DNA of 64,000 nucleotides from positions 288,863,719 to 288,927,718 of the forward strand of contig NC_133658.1 in assembly GCF_037893015.1 (NCBI RefSeq), written 5' to 3'. This document shows positions 34,387 to 44,924 of the stretch, in pieces (within the stretch, counting starts at the first letter, position 1; every line of letters starts with the position of its first letter). Source of the DNA: Macrotis lagotis. Lineage: Eukaryota; Chordata; Mammalia; Peramelemorphia; Peramelidae. Both the position numbers and the translations under genes were made by a program. The notes under the pieces were generated by a model. It saw only the letters and a list, made by a program, of their open reading frames with translations, did not search any database and was not told where the DNA came from.

Positions 34387-34989
34387 ATTATTATTTTTTT
34401 AATTCTAATTTTTTTCTCTTTCCTTTCCTTTATTGGTCATGAGGGTCTCTGTTTTTGGGGGGAGGGGATATTATCTTTACTCTTAAACAAGAATATTTTA
34501 GTAATGTATAAAAAACATCATTTGTACAAAAATAAAATAAATATAATTTTAAAAGAAATAGTAAAAGAACTAAGCATCTAGAACTCTTAGAACTAAAGGG
34601 CAAAGTATAATAGAAAGAAATCCACTGGTCACCTCTTAGAAGAAATCTCTAAATGAAAATTCCCAGGAGTAGTGAAATTATACCCTAAAGTCAGAGCTTC
34701 TATGTCAAAAACAAATACTGCAAGCAGAAAGAATTTGAGTGCTAAAGATCCATAGTCAGGATCACAATAGCAGCCACTATTATAAAGAAGTAGAGAGTTT
34801 TAAATATGGTATTTTAGAAGGCAAAGGATATAGAAAATATCAAGAATACTATACTCAGAAAATCTGAGTATAAACCTACAGGCAAAGAAATGGATCTTTA
34901 ATGAAACAGAGGATTCAAAAGCATTCCTGATGAAAAGTCCAATGCTTAAAAAAAATTTAAACAATAGAAACAGGAATCAAAAGAAACAT

Positions 34990-35443
34990 AACCGAGCGAG
35001 ATGAGCAGACCAGAAGAACATTGTACACCCTAACAGTAACATGGGGGTGATAATCAACTTTAATGGAGTTGCTCATTCCATCAATTTTAGAGCACCTTCA
35101 AAGGAGAATACCATCTGTACCCAAAGAAAGAATTGTGGTGTTTAAAAAAAGACCAAAGTCTATTTACCTTCAGTTTTTTTAAAAAGTATCTTATGTGCTA
35201 CATAATTTTTCTATCTCTAATATTTTATTTTCTCCTCAAGGATATGATTTCTCTCCAACACATTCAGTTTCGATCAATGTAAAGCATGGAAACAATGTAG
35301 AAAGATTATCAGACTGCCTTCTGTGGGCAGATGGGGGGAGGGAAGGGAGGGTGGAGAAAAATTGTAAAATTCAAAACCTTACAGGAAATAAAAGGTAGAA
35401 ACTACTATTGTATATAATTGGAAAACAAATAAAATATTAATAA
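34990..35443 (+). mobile_element. Short 5'-truncated L1 3' end
   Basis: End of ORF2 (GCGAGATGAGCAGACCAGAA) and 3' UTR with a G-rich tract (35331-35352), then a longer A/T-rich end. Near-perfect 11-bp flanking repeat AAAAGAAACAT / AAAAGAAATAT at 34979-34989 and 35444-35454. Confidence 0.8.
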
Positions 35444-36252
35444 AAAAGAAATATTAAAAAGGAAAATATGAACAAATAATCATAAATGGCTAAAAAAAGG
35501 ATAAACTTTTGAATATGGGGAAATAATTATATGTACCTTCTGAGCCCCATCATCATCAGGGATCATAGAAGAAAATTAGGTAAATATCCTGGAAATGGTT
35601 CTTTTATATCTTGATAATCTTAAAAGAAGAAAGGAAACAGAAGAGAAGAGGAATACTTAAGGGGAGATTAGAAGAGAAAGGCTAGGGAAAATATCTCAAA
35701 TAACCAAGGTATGCAAGTCGAAGTATAAGAAATGAGGAAGGTGAGAGGAGAGGATCATTGACACTTGAATCTAAACTAGTAAAGAAGGCAAGAATACATA
35801 TACAGTTTGGTACAGAAAAATATTTCACTCAACAGAGAAAAGGAAGAACTATGAGTCAGGGTAGATCCAAGGAAGGATTAGTCCTAAGCAAAACAAATTC
35901 TAAAGGAACAGCTATAAAATCTCTTTCTGTGGTGGTTAAAAATTGAAAAGGGTGAGTGTGCCTATCTTTGGAATGACTAAGCAAATTATGATATAGATAG
36001 ATATAGATATAGATATATAAATGTGATAAAATACTATTTGCTGTAAGAAATGATGAAATAAATGGTTTCAGAAAAATTTGGGAAGATTGGAAGTAAGCAG
36101 AAGTAGGAGAGCAATTTATACAATAACATCATTGTAAAGGCAACTTTAAAATACTTAGTAACTCTGATTGATGCAATAACCAACCCAATTCTAGAGGACT
36201 CATGATGAAACAAGCTATTCACTTCCTGATAGAGAGGTGAAGGACTGTTTGC

Positions 36253-36500
36253 AGGGGCCAGCTAGATAGTACAGTGAATAAAATGCTGGGCTTCAAGTTA
36301 GGCAACATTTAAGTTCAAATTTGGCCTTAGAATTTCAGATAGCTGTGTAAACTTAGGTAAGTTACTTAGCCTCTGTTTGCCTCAATTCCCCCACTTGTAA
36401 AATGAGGATAATAGCAACTACTTCTAGGGTTGTCGTAAGGCTCAAATGTGTTTAGAATATTGCCCAGCACATTGTAAACACTTTATAAATGTTAGTTTAT
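36253..36500 (+). mobile_element. MIR-type SINE
   Basis: CAGGGGCCAGCTAGATAGTA head, AAGTTCAAATTTGGCC, TGCCTCAATTCCCCCACTTG, AAAATGAGGATAATAGCAAC, GGGTTGTCGTAAGGCTCAAA and an ACTTTATAAATGTTAG end: a nearly complete CORE-SINE/MIR layout. Confidence 0.85.
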
Positions 36501-36563
36501 TACTATCGGATTGTAGAATAAGACACTTTTTTGGCATGGTCAATATATAAATTTATTTTGCTT

Positions 36564-36566
<3 letters not shown>

Positions 36567-36641
<75 letters not shown>
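36567..36641. repeat. (TC)n followed by (TA)n microsatellite
   Basis: About 16 CT units run straight into about 21 TA units, inside the 3' UTR of the ancient L1. Confidence 0.95.
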
Positions 36642-36645
<4 letters not shown>

Positions 36646-36797
36646 AAAAAAAGGTTTTGTTGGGGTTTTTTGCTTTTTCAAATGGGGGGAGGAATAGGAG
36701 GGAAAGAAGGAAGGGTTTTTTTTTTGTTGATTGTAAAAATTAATTCAAAAAAGGAAAAAAAGAAATAACGAAAGAGCTAATTTAAGAGTTTCCTGGG

Positions 36798-36948
36798 GGA
36801 CAGCTAGGTGGCCCAGTGGATAGAGCACCGGCTCTGGAGTCAGGAGTACCTGAGTTCAAATCTAGTCTCAGACACTTAATAATTACCTAACTGCATGGCC
36901 TTGGGCAAGCCACTTAACCCCATTTGCCTTGCAAAATCCTTAAAAAAA
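36798..36948 (+). mobile_element. tRNA-derived SINE
   Basis: GGACAGCTAGGTGGCCCAGT head, GAGTTCAAATC, GCCTTGGGCAAGCCAC. Perfect 14-bp target duplication AAGAGTTTCCTGGG at 36784-36797 and 36949-36962. Confidence 0.93.
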
Positions 36949-36962
36949 AAGAGTTTCCTGGG

Positions 36963-37345
36963 TAGGTCAAACTGATAGAGTGAACAGAACTAGGAGAACA
37001 ATTTATACAAGAACAACAACCATGTAAAGTAAAACAGCTTTGAAAGGCTTAGAAACTTTGATCTATTCACTGACTCACTACCTACAGAAGACCTATGATG
37101 AAACTTGATACCCACCCCCTGACAGAGACAAGATGGACTTAGGATGCAGAAATAGACATATATATTTTGGGTATAGTCACCGTAGATTTCTTCTACTTGA
37201 ATATACTTATTTGTTTCAAGGCTATTTTCTTTCTCACTTTTTTTATAAGGGAAAAGAGGTCAAGATTAGCAATAGCAACAAAAGAATTTTTTAAAAAATA
37301 TTGCACAGAAAAAAATAAGGATCTGCAGAATAGTTTTAAAGGAAC
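36963..37345 (+). mobile_element. Old L1 3' fragment
   Basis: GAGTGAACAGAACTAGGAG, ACAATTTATACAAGAACAAC, CCCCCTGACAGAGACAAGAT, then a T-rich 3' UTR. Same subfamily style as 10050-10600. Confidence 0.7.
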
Positions 37346-37740
37346 ATTTGGAATTTAATATAAAGATATATTAAAAGCAAAGTGGTATGAAATGGAGATT
37401 CACCATTATGATGTAGAATCATTTGTTCTCTGTTGTATATATAGAAATGCTTTTTTCTAAAGTATTTAATTTCAGAATAAAATTAGAGAAAAAAATGAGA
37501 TATAGACATGGCCCCTGCTCCTGAGAAGCTTATAGAATAGATATATAATATATATAATCTATATATAATATATGTATACATAATGTAAATAAGTAGCATG
37601 ACAGAGAAAAGAATGCTTTAAAGTTACCTAGGGTCATTCATTCATTCAACAACCATTTGTTAATCATCTAGTGCCAGGACTTATCATAGGTACTGGAGAC
37701 ACAGAAACAGAATTAAGAATGTATACTATAATATGCCCTT
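37346..37740 (-). mobile_element. Mostly unassigned; antisense L2 pieces at 37500-37540 and 37637-37735
   Basis: Reversed L2 3' end motifs: GGCCCCTGCTCCTGAGAAGC at 37510 and TCATTCATTCAACAACCATT, CTAGTGCCAGGACTTATCAT, GGTACTGGAGACACAG. A TA-rich stretch lies between them; the first ~150 bp is unassigned. Confidence 0.55.
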
Positions 37741-37799
37741 TTCCAATTTCACTTGGCTAAAATGGGGATTACAGTAACCTCAATGTTAAATAAAACATT

Positions 37800-37970
37800 C
37801 CAGATTGACATTGCACAATGGAGAGAAACATGGAACTGTAATAGAAAAGTCTCTGTCCTGGGAATAAAGAAACCAGGAGTTTGATAGCACTGTATAATCT
37901 CGAGAAACCTTCAATTTATTCAATTTATTCCTCTGTAAAATGGAGTTGGAATGGGGTTTCTTCTTTTAAA
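37800..37970 (+). mobile_element. Diverged MIR-type SINE
   Basis: AATGGAGAGAAACATGGAAC head, a degraded B-box area, ATTCCTCTGTAAAATGGAGT in the 3' half. Confidence 0.5.
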
Positions 37971-38100
37971 ATGTAATGATGTCTTTTGTTTTTATCTCTC
38001 CTAAATTACTCTCTGGTTTCTTCCCTTCTACCCCCCCTACACCTTATCCCAGAGAGACAGACCTTACATATGATCAAAAAAAAATTTAAATTAAAGGAAA

Positions 38101-38249
38101 GGGGCGGCTAGGTGGCCCAGTGGATAGTGCACTGGCCTTGGAGTCAGGAGTACCTGAGTTCAAATCCAGCCTCAGACACTTAATAATTACCTAGCCATGT
38201 GGCCTTGGGCAAGTCACTTAACCCCATTGCCTTACAAAAATTAAAAAAA
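38101..38249 (+). mobile_element. tRNA-derived SINE
   Basis: GGGCGGCTAGGTGGCCCAGT head, GAGTTCAAATCC, CTTGGGCAAGTCACTTAACC. Perfect 13-bp target duplication AAATTAAAGGAAA at 38088-38100 and 38250-38262. Confidence 0.93.
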
Positions 38250-38262
38250 AAATTAAAGGAAA

Positions 38263-38945
38263 AAACAAAAGAGGACATTCATGAGCCTTCCACTTCTACA
38301 AATAAATTGGGATTGGGAGTGGGGGGGAGAGGTGTCTTTTTATAACTTTTCTTTGGAGTCCATGATTGTTCTTTATAATTTTGCAACATTCACTTTTATT
38401 TTGTGGTTGTTGTTTCCATTTTCATTGTTGTGGTTGTTGAGTCTATCATTTTCTTGGCTTTGTGTACTTCACTCTGTATTAGTTCATTTAAGCCATTCTA
38501 GGCTTCTCTATGTAATCATTTTCATCGTTTCTTATAGTACCTTAATATTCCATTAATCCAGTTACATTTATTTAGCTATCCCTCAAATAAAGCATTTACT
38601 TTGTTTCTGGTTCTCTGCTACCACAACAATGTACTGCTACAAAAATTTTGATCCATATGCAGTCTTTCTTTTTATCAATAACCCTAAAGTATATGCCTAG
38701 AAGTAGAATCACTAGTTCAAAGGATATGGATATATTAGTCACTTTATTTGTATGATTTTAAATTATTTTCCAAAATGGTTATATTACTCTACAATTCCAT
38801 TAAAAAGCACTAGTGCGCCTATCTTCCTTTAACCTCTCCAATATTTACCATTTCATTTTTAATCATCATTGTCAATTTGTTGGGTGTGAGGTTTTGATTT
38901 GCATTTCTCTTATTAATTAGTAATTTAGATCACTATCTCTTCTAA
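38263..38945 (-). mobile_element. Old L1 ORF2/3' UTR fragment, antisense
   Basis: Reversed L1 signatures: ATGCCTAGAAGTAGAATCAC, AGTTCAAAGGATATGG, ATTTTCCAAAATGGTTATAT, AACCTCTCCAATATTTACC, GATTTGCATTTCTCTTATTA. Confidence 0.75.
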
Positions 38946-39068
38946 TTCAATTCAACAAACATTCCTTCAGTGCAACACAATGAATTAGGCACTGGGGATA
39001 AAAAGAAGAAACAGACACAGGTCAGTTTTCAAGGATCTTACAGTTTGATTTAGAGGAGAGAGTCAAGG
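38946..39068 (-). mobile_element. L2 3' end, antisense
   Basis: AATTCAACAAACATTCCTTC, GAATTAGGCACTGGGGATAA, AAGGATCTTACAGTTTG: reversed L2 terminus. It is the target into which the neighbouring L1 inserted. Confidence 0.75.
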
Positions 39069-39085
39069 GAAAATACACAAAAATA

Positions 39086-40466
39086 GTTGGGAAAACTGGA
39101 AAAAAGTATAGCAAAAACTAGGCACACGTCTCACACCCTATAGCAAAATAAAGTCAAAATGGGTACAAGATTTAGACATAAAGAGCAATACTATAGATAA
39201 ATTAATAGACCAAAAATATTCTATCTTATCTATGGAAAAGGGATAAATTTATGACCAAACAAGAATTAGAGCCCATCATAAACTGCAAAATGAATGATTT
39301 TGACTATATTAAATTAAAAATTTTTACACTAATAAAATCAATGCTGCCAAAAGTAGAAGAAAAGTAGAAAGTTGGGAAACAATCTTCACAACCAAGAGTT
39401 CTGATAAAGTCTCATTTCTAAAATATATAGAGAATTGCATCGCATTTATAGGGTTACAAGTCATTCTCTAATTGATAAATGGTCAAAGGATATGAACAAA
39501 CAGTTTTCAAATGAAGAAATTTCATATGCTATATATAAGCATATGAAAAAATGCTCCAAATCACTATTGATTAGAGAAATGCAAATTAAAGCAACAATGA
39601 GTTATCATCTCACACCTATTAGATTCATCCAGATGAGGAAAAGGGAAGATGATCAATGCTGGAGAAGCTGTAGGAGGATTGGGATAATGATGCATTGCTA
39701 GTGAAGTTGTGAATGGATCCAGCCTTTCTGGAGAGCAATATGGAACTATGTTCAAAGAGCAATAAAACTGTTCATACCTTTTGACCCAGCAATTCCAATT
39801 CTAGGACTATATCCAGAAGAAATTGTAAAAAATGAAAAAAGTCCTACATATTCCAAAGTATTCATAGTAGCCCTTTTTGTAGTGGCAAAGAATTGGAAAT
39901 TGAGGGGATGCCCATCAATTGGGGAATGGATAAACAAGTTATGGTACATGAATACTATGGAATATTATTGTTCTATGAGGAAACAATAAATGGTCAGAAT
40001 CTAGAGAAACATGGAATGACTTACGGGATCTGATGCTGAGGGAAGGGAATAGAGCCAGGAGAACAATTTACACATCAACATTTTGAGATGAACAACCTCG
40101 ATGGAAGCAACCCCTCTCAGCAGTGCAGAGAACTTGAACATCCATTTTTGATAGATTATGGACTATATTATCTCCAACCAGGAGAAGAAAAACAAAGCAA
40201 AACAAAGCACACAGGGAAAAAAAACACCCCTACAGAATCTGATGAACACTTTATAAAAATTATCTCTTATATATCTCTTTCCCTTAATCCTAATTCCTCA
40301 TGCCAAAAATTACTAATTTGTAAATATGTTTAACAAAATATGTATGTAAAATGCTAATCTGACTGTTCTCAACTGAGGAGGGGGGGGTGGGAAGGGAGGG
40401 TGGAGGGAAACTTTGTGACTCGAAAATATTCATGTACAAATGGATGAAAATAAATAATAAAAAAAA
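39086..40466 (+). mobile_element. 5'-truncated L1 of a different subfamily, 17-bp target duplication
   Basis: ORF2 C-terminal third (broken; KWSKDMNKQFSNEEI near 39480, DDQCWRSCRRIG near 39650) and a 3' UTR with TCTCTTTCCCTTAATCC, a G-rich tract (40378-40405) and ATTCATGTACAAATGGATG before an A-rich end. Its 3' UTR differs from the other L1 copies. Perfect target duplication GAAAATACACAAAAATA at 39069-39085 and 40467-40483. Confidence 0.92.
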
Positions 40467-40486
40467 GAAAATACACAAAAATAATA

Positions 40487-41269
40487 CAAACCTACCTCAG
40501 AGAAATTGCAGATTTGGTCCCAGAGCACCATAGTAAAGCACATAAAGCAAAATAGTCATATAAATTTTTTGATTTCCCAATGCATATAAAAGTTATGTTT
40601 ACACTATTCTGTAGATTATTAAGTGTCTAAAAAAAGTTCATGCCTTAATTAAAAAATAATTTATTGCTTAAAAAAATGCTAACCTTCAGGAGCCTTCTGC
40701 TCAGACCTTTATTATTGGAGGGTCTTGCCTCAGTATTGATGGCTGCTGACTGATCAGAGTGATAGTTGCTAAAGCGACAATTCCTTAAAATAAGACAACC
40801 CTGAAGTTTGCTTTACTGGTTGATTCTTTCTTTCACTTGAACATTTATAAATCATTTGGGGGATATTAATTGGACTAATTTTAATACTGTGTCTCACAGA
40901 ATAAGGAAGCCTTTTAGAAGATGGAGTGAGAAAGGGAATGATTGGTTGGTGAAGTCAGAAAACACATAACATTTTTAAAATTCTCCATCTTTTATGGGTG
41001 TGGTTAATGGTATCCCAAATCAATTGCAATAGCAACACTAAAGCTCCCTAATCAAGATTCAAGATCACCATAACAGATAGAATAAAAATGAAAAAGTTTG
41101 AGATATTGTGAGAATTACCAATATGTGACACAGAGATATGATGTGAGAACATGCCTATTGGAAAAATGGCACCAATAGACTTGCTTGATACAAGGTTGCC
41201 ACAAACCTTCAATTTGTTAAAAAAAAAAAAAACAATATCTCTGAAACACAATAAAATGAGGTATGCCTG
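40487..41269 (+). mobile_element. Tigger1-like DNA transposon, internally deleted
   Basis: From memory of the family, the 5' end resembles the Tigger1 terminus (CCTACCTCAGAG, GATTTCCCAATGCATATAAA, AGTTATGTTTACACTATTCT) and the 3' end its complement (ACAATAAAATGAGGTATGCC, ending CTG). A TA dinucleotide precedes the 5' end, fitting mariner/Tigger targeting. At about 780 bp it is far shorter than the full element, and no transposase ORF remains. The middle (40860-41130) is less clearly Tigger. Confidence 0.8.
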
Positions 41270-41395
41270 GACAGGCTAAATATGGTAAGTGATAAGGAAA
41301 AGTACAAAGGACAAAAGTACAAAAGTACAAAGGACGAGTTATGACAACTTTCTATGATCCTGAGGAGATGATCAAAGGAGGAAGCAATAGCTCTT
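41160..41395 (+). repeat. Local direct duplication, copy 1
   Basis: Contains the Tigger 3' end and about 125 bp of flank (ACGAGTTATGACAACTTTCT, GGAGATGATCAAAGGAGGAA). A nearly identical block recurs at 41892-42113. This copy has a small internal amplification of ACAAAAGTACAAAAGTAC near 41310. Confidence 0.88.
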
Positions 41396-41720
41396 GATTA
41401 AGGGAATTAGAGAAGGCTTCATGGAATAATGATCCTGAGCTAAGACTTGGAGAAACAGAAAGATTTCAAGGAATTGAGAGATAAGACTAGACAAATCCAT
41501 TCTAGATATGTCATTCAAAGGCACTGAGACAAGAATGCTAAGAACAGAGGGTCATGAATAGCAGAGTTTCACCAGAGTACAGAATAAATGAAGTCTTATT
41601 GTGTTAAGGTAAGACTGGAAATGTAATCTGGAGCCAGAAAGTAAAGGGCCTTGAATATCAAGGTAAGGAATTGATATACTACCTCATAGGTCATTTAAAG
41701 CCAGGAAAGACTTTGAAGTA
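41396..41720 (-). mobile_element. L2 fragment, antisense
   Basis: GAGAAGGCTTCATGGAATAA, GAGCTAAGACTTGGAG, AAGGGCCTTGAATATCAAGG, AAGACTTTGAAGTAGTGGAG: reversed L2 body. The duplicated flank at both 41270-41395 and 42010-42113 may belong to the same L2. Confidence 0.65.
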
Positions 41721-41891
41721 GTGGAGTAACTAGATACCTTCTTCCTGCAACTGCTGAGATAGAAAGGCCACTAGATTTGAAATAAGGAAATTATCCAGAC
41801 TCAAGACTTCAGGGTCAATGTGGTCTACTAGAAAAAAATGAATCTACAGTCAAAGACCCTGGGTTGGAATAGAGTAGCTCCCACTACTCAA

Positions 41892-42113
41892 ATTCAAAAA
41901 ATGGCGTGAATAGACTTGCTTGGTACAAGGTTGCCACAAACTTTCAATTTGTAAAAACAACAACAACAGCAACAATATCTCTGAAACACAATAAAATGAG
42001 GTATGCCTGGACAGGCTAAATATGATAAGTGCTAAGGAAAGGTACAAAGGACGAGTTATGACAACTCTCTATGATCCTGAGGAGATGATCAAAGGAGGAA
42101 GTAATAGCTCACT
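41892..42113 (+). repeat. Local direct duplication, copy 2
   Basis: Repeats 41160-41395, including a partial Tigger 3' end without its 5' partner, so it arose by local copying and not by a second transposition. A (CAA)n stretch replaces the A run of copy 1. Confidence 0.88.
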
Positions 42114-42780
42114 TTCTTTCACCTAATAGCCTCATATCTAGTCTTCTTAACTACCATACTCTTTCTCCTCTAACCTAGCTTTTATACTAATCATGCTCCA
42201 GTAGAAGATATCTAGAAAGCAATCAGAAGTACAGGACTGGAATTCAAGTAAAATTTTGGAAAGGATTCTATAATATCAGAGTCTTCAGATCAGGATATCA
42301 TCTCTTCAACTTTCCTTATCCCCATAATCTTGAAAGTGTTTCTTTGTTAGTCTTTGATTTAACATGTATTTTTATAACGAGAGGTCAACACAATTGTGTT
42401 GGGTAGTAGATAGAGAGTTGGCCTTGGAGTCAGGAATATGTAGGTCAGAGTCCTTTCTTTGGCACATAGTAGTTGTTGTTCATGTGCAAGTCGTTATACT
42501 ACCTACTCCTGGCTCCAATCCAGACCCTTCAGATTTTCTCCCTCCACCACAGCAGCTCCTCAATTTAGAGATGTCTTTTCCCTTTTTGCCCCCTTCTCTG
42601 ATTCTCAAGTTCCTGCCCAGAATCACCGTTTAAGAAAGTGCCCAGCATCCTATGTTCACTTCTTTCCTGGTTCCACTCATATGACTCTCCATCTTAGAGG
42701 TCACCTCTCCCCACTTCCTTTGAAGCTCCATTTTATGTGGTATCTCCTTATGTGTTAGCTCTCTCTCTCGGCTTACATTC
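42114..42780. other. Intergenic; possible SINE scrap near 42395-42460
   Basis: A SINE-like AGATAGAGAGTTGGCCTTGG, then GAGTCAGGAATATGTAGG, is visible near 42405. The rest is unassigned. Overlapping ORFs at 42364-42758 lack motifs. Confidence 0.45.
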
Positions 42781-42784
42781 ATAT

Positions 42785-42905
42785 TTGCAATAAAATAAAC
42801 ACATATTGACAAGCACCTGCTATGTTTCAGGCACTGTATTAAGTTCTGGGGATACAAATAAGAGAAAGAAAAACAGTTCTTGCTCTCAAAACTTACAACT
42901 GAAAG
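42785..42905 (-). mobile_element. L2 3' end, antisense
   Basis: CAAGCACCTGCTATGTTTCA, GGCACTGTATTAAGTTCTGG, GGATACAAATAAGAGAAAG, CTCAAAACTTACAACTG. Confidence 0.8.
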
Positions 42906-43139
42906 GAGGAAGACAACACATAGAAGGAAGTTGAAGCCAGACTGGGAAATGAAGAGTTGGCTGGGCTTCTGAGGGCCTCCTTAATGGGGGATTTTGGGAG
43001 GATTTTTTTTTTTTTTGCTTTACTGTTCAGTCCTCCAATCAGGGAGGAACTGATGCAATCTCCAAGGACGATAAATTTCTTGGTAGCTGGTAGTTCCTTT
43101 TTAGGAGTGGGGGTGGGAAGTGGGGCATAACAATAGGGG

Positions 43140-43265
43140 AATTAAAGTCAATCCAATAAACATTTATTTATTAAGCACCAGGCACTATGCTAAGTACTAA
43201 GGATATAATTAATTTTTTAAAAAGACAATTCCTGCTCCCAATGAACTTACAATCTAAAGGATGAA
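43140..43265 (-). mobile_element. L2 3' end, antisense
   Basis: CCAATAAACATTTATTTATT, AAGCACCAGGCACTATGCTA, CTCCCAATGAACTTACAATC. Confidence 0.8.
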
Positions 43266-44303
43266 ACAACACAAGAAAGGAGGCAGGAAATCGCCTAGGT
43301 GGAGATGGGGGTGGAAGGGAGGTGAGAATTGGACAGCAGGTGGAACCAACTAAAGGGGCAATCCTGTATCACTGAGTTGAAACCTGGCAGGGCAGCAGAT
43401 GCAGAATGGAGTGCTCCAAGAGTATGGTTTCTGCCCCGTATAAAAAGAAAGCATTGGGAGGAACTTGTTGATCTGCCCTCCAGCCCTCCAAACAGAAGGG
43501 AGAGAGGAGGCTGGAGTCAATTAAGATTTGAGTTAGTAGCCTAGTGGTGAGTTAGAAAGGATGAGCTTACGCTAGAGGGGCATCTTGTTAAAACCATGAA
43601 GGGTAACAGATGGAGAGTAGAGAGGACATCCAAACAGTATAGCCAGAGGGAAATACTTTTACAGTAGTAACTGGCTTGGAGCAAGAATTTAGATTTAATA
43701 AATTCTCCCTCTAGCTATCTATCTGTCTGTCTGTCTATGTATCTATATATGCCCCTGGCAATTCTCTAAGACCAAGTCAGAAAGGAGTTATTGTACTCCA
43801 TTTGTGGATTGATTTTCCACATTGGGAATTGCCTACACCAATGAAGCCAAACATCTGAACTCTTCTACTCCCAAAGAAAAAAAAAAAAAACCAACTATTT
43901 CTATAGCCTTTCTTTGCTCCATGAAACCTATTTTGTTTTGCTAATTGTAATGCACTTATTCAACATTGCTTTTTACTTGGCACTCAAGCCTTCAAATTTG
44001 AAACACTGAATACCATCACCAGCAGCTTGGTAGCTTAGCATGGTTGGGGGCTTGATGATTCCTGTGTTGAGGGAAGCAAAGGAATTGCCTTATACCAGTT
44101 TTGCTTTAGAAATACAGCTGCCTCTATTACAAGGGAGAGGACTGTGAAATGAGACATTGGATCAGAGCCCAAGTGCTCAGCAACTATTCATCTGCTTGAA
44201 CAGAGAATAAATTTACCAATTTTTGGTTTTCCTTTTGACCCACAGAGGCCAAGGAAGTGATGAGACTGGGAGCTTTTTAACTGAACTCTACATTTAGCTA
44301 TGT
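43266..44303. other. Intergenic; short TCTA/TCTG microsatellite at 43714-43750
   Basis: No repeat family or exon recognised apart from the tetranucleotide patch. Confidence 0.45.
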
Positions 44304-44535
44304 AGGGGCAGCTACATAGCATAGTGGATACAGTTCTAGGCCTGGTATAGGGAAGTTTTATCTTTCTGAGTTCAAATCTGTTCTTTGATATTTACTAGCT
44401 ACTGGCTACTAGGCAAGCCACAGTTTCCTTATTTGTAAAATGAGTCAGAGAAGAAATGTCAAACTACTCCAGTATCTTTGCCAGAAAACCTCAAATGAAG
44501 TTATGAAGAGTTGGGCATGACTGAAGAACAATACA
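44304..44535 (+). mobile_element. Old tRNA/CORE SINE with AACAAT tail
   Basis: GGGGCAGCTACATAGCATAG head, GAGTTCAAATCTG, TTCCTTATTTGTAAAATGAG, CTACTCCAGTATCTTTGCCA, GAGTTGGGCATGACTGAAGA. Same family as 6448-6690. Confidence 0.82.
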
Positions 44536-44924
44536 TAAGTTAAATGCAACCTGTGCAGTAGGAAGAGATGCAATTTTGAATATCAATTTGCCCTATCTTT
44601 CTACTACCTTCTTCAGGGATAGCTCTTCTTTGTTGCTAAGAGGAAAGCAAAGTAGTCTTGCAGATGAAGTGGAATGAGATGATTTTGTATTTTTCCGAAA
44701 GCAAATGCCCATCTGGACATGTAAGAGGCCAAAAGGTCATCCAAGGGCTAGAAAGTCTAGTCACTTGGATAGCTCTTGGATTCAACCCTAATTAACTTTT
44801 TTATGTGTATTCCTTATTAGACTATAAGCTTCTTAAAGGCAGTATCTCAGTATTACCACAAGGGGTTTTCATTCCTTTGGTTAATACTTGATTTGATTTT
44901 GAGATCTGATCACATGGATTACAG

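Larger units (their letters stand above)
30917..34552 (+). mobile_element. Full-length HAL1 (half-L1) copy A with SINE-laden 3' half
   Basis: Starts with GGGGTGGAGCCAAGAC, the usual L1 5' UTR opening, and ends A/T-rich. It is bracketed by a perfect 15-bp target duplication AAGAAATAGTAAAAG (30902-30916, 34553-34567). Order: 5' UTR to 31567; ORF1 31568-32913; middle segment with polypurine stretches; antisense SINE module A; (TTATTC)n/(TTA)n; antisense module B; spacer; antisense module C; and a 3' tail (GAGGGTCTCTG, AATATTTTAGTAATGTATAA). No endonuclease or RT sequence, so mobility must come from L1 proteins in trans. Three younger sense SINEs inserted at 31975, 32385 and 33592. The 5' junction could be 30916 or 30917. 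Confidence 0.88.
29165..36765 (+). mobile_element. Ancient L1/HAL1 host of nested insertions
   Basis: Reading across the insertions: 5' UTR (29165-30060, e.g. TGGATCAGACTACTTTGGGA), ORF1 coiled coil (30080-30915), ORF1 C-terminal region (34568-34930; the wording runs parallel to HAL1 copy A), post-ORF1 spacer (35455-35900), then directly the last part of ORF2/3' UTR (35905-36240, TCTTTCTGTGGTGGTTAAAA) and further 3' UTR (36505-36765). Most of ORF2 is absent. Inserts: SINEs at 30159 and 30677, HAL1 at 30917, L1 at 34990, MIR at 36253. Boundaries are approximate. Confidence 0.6.
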
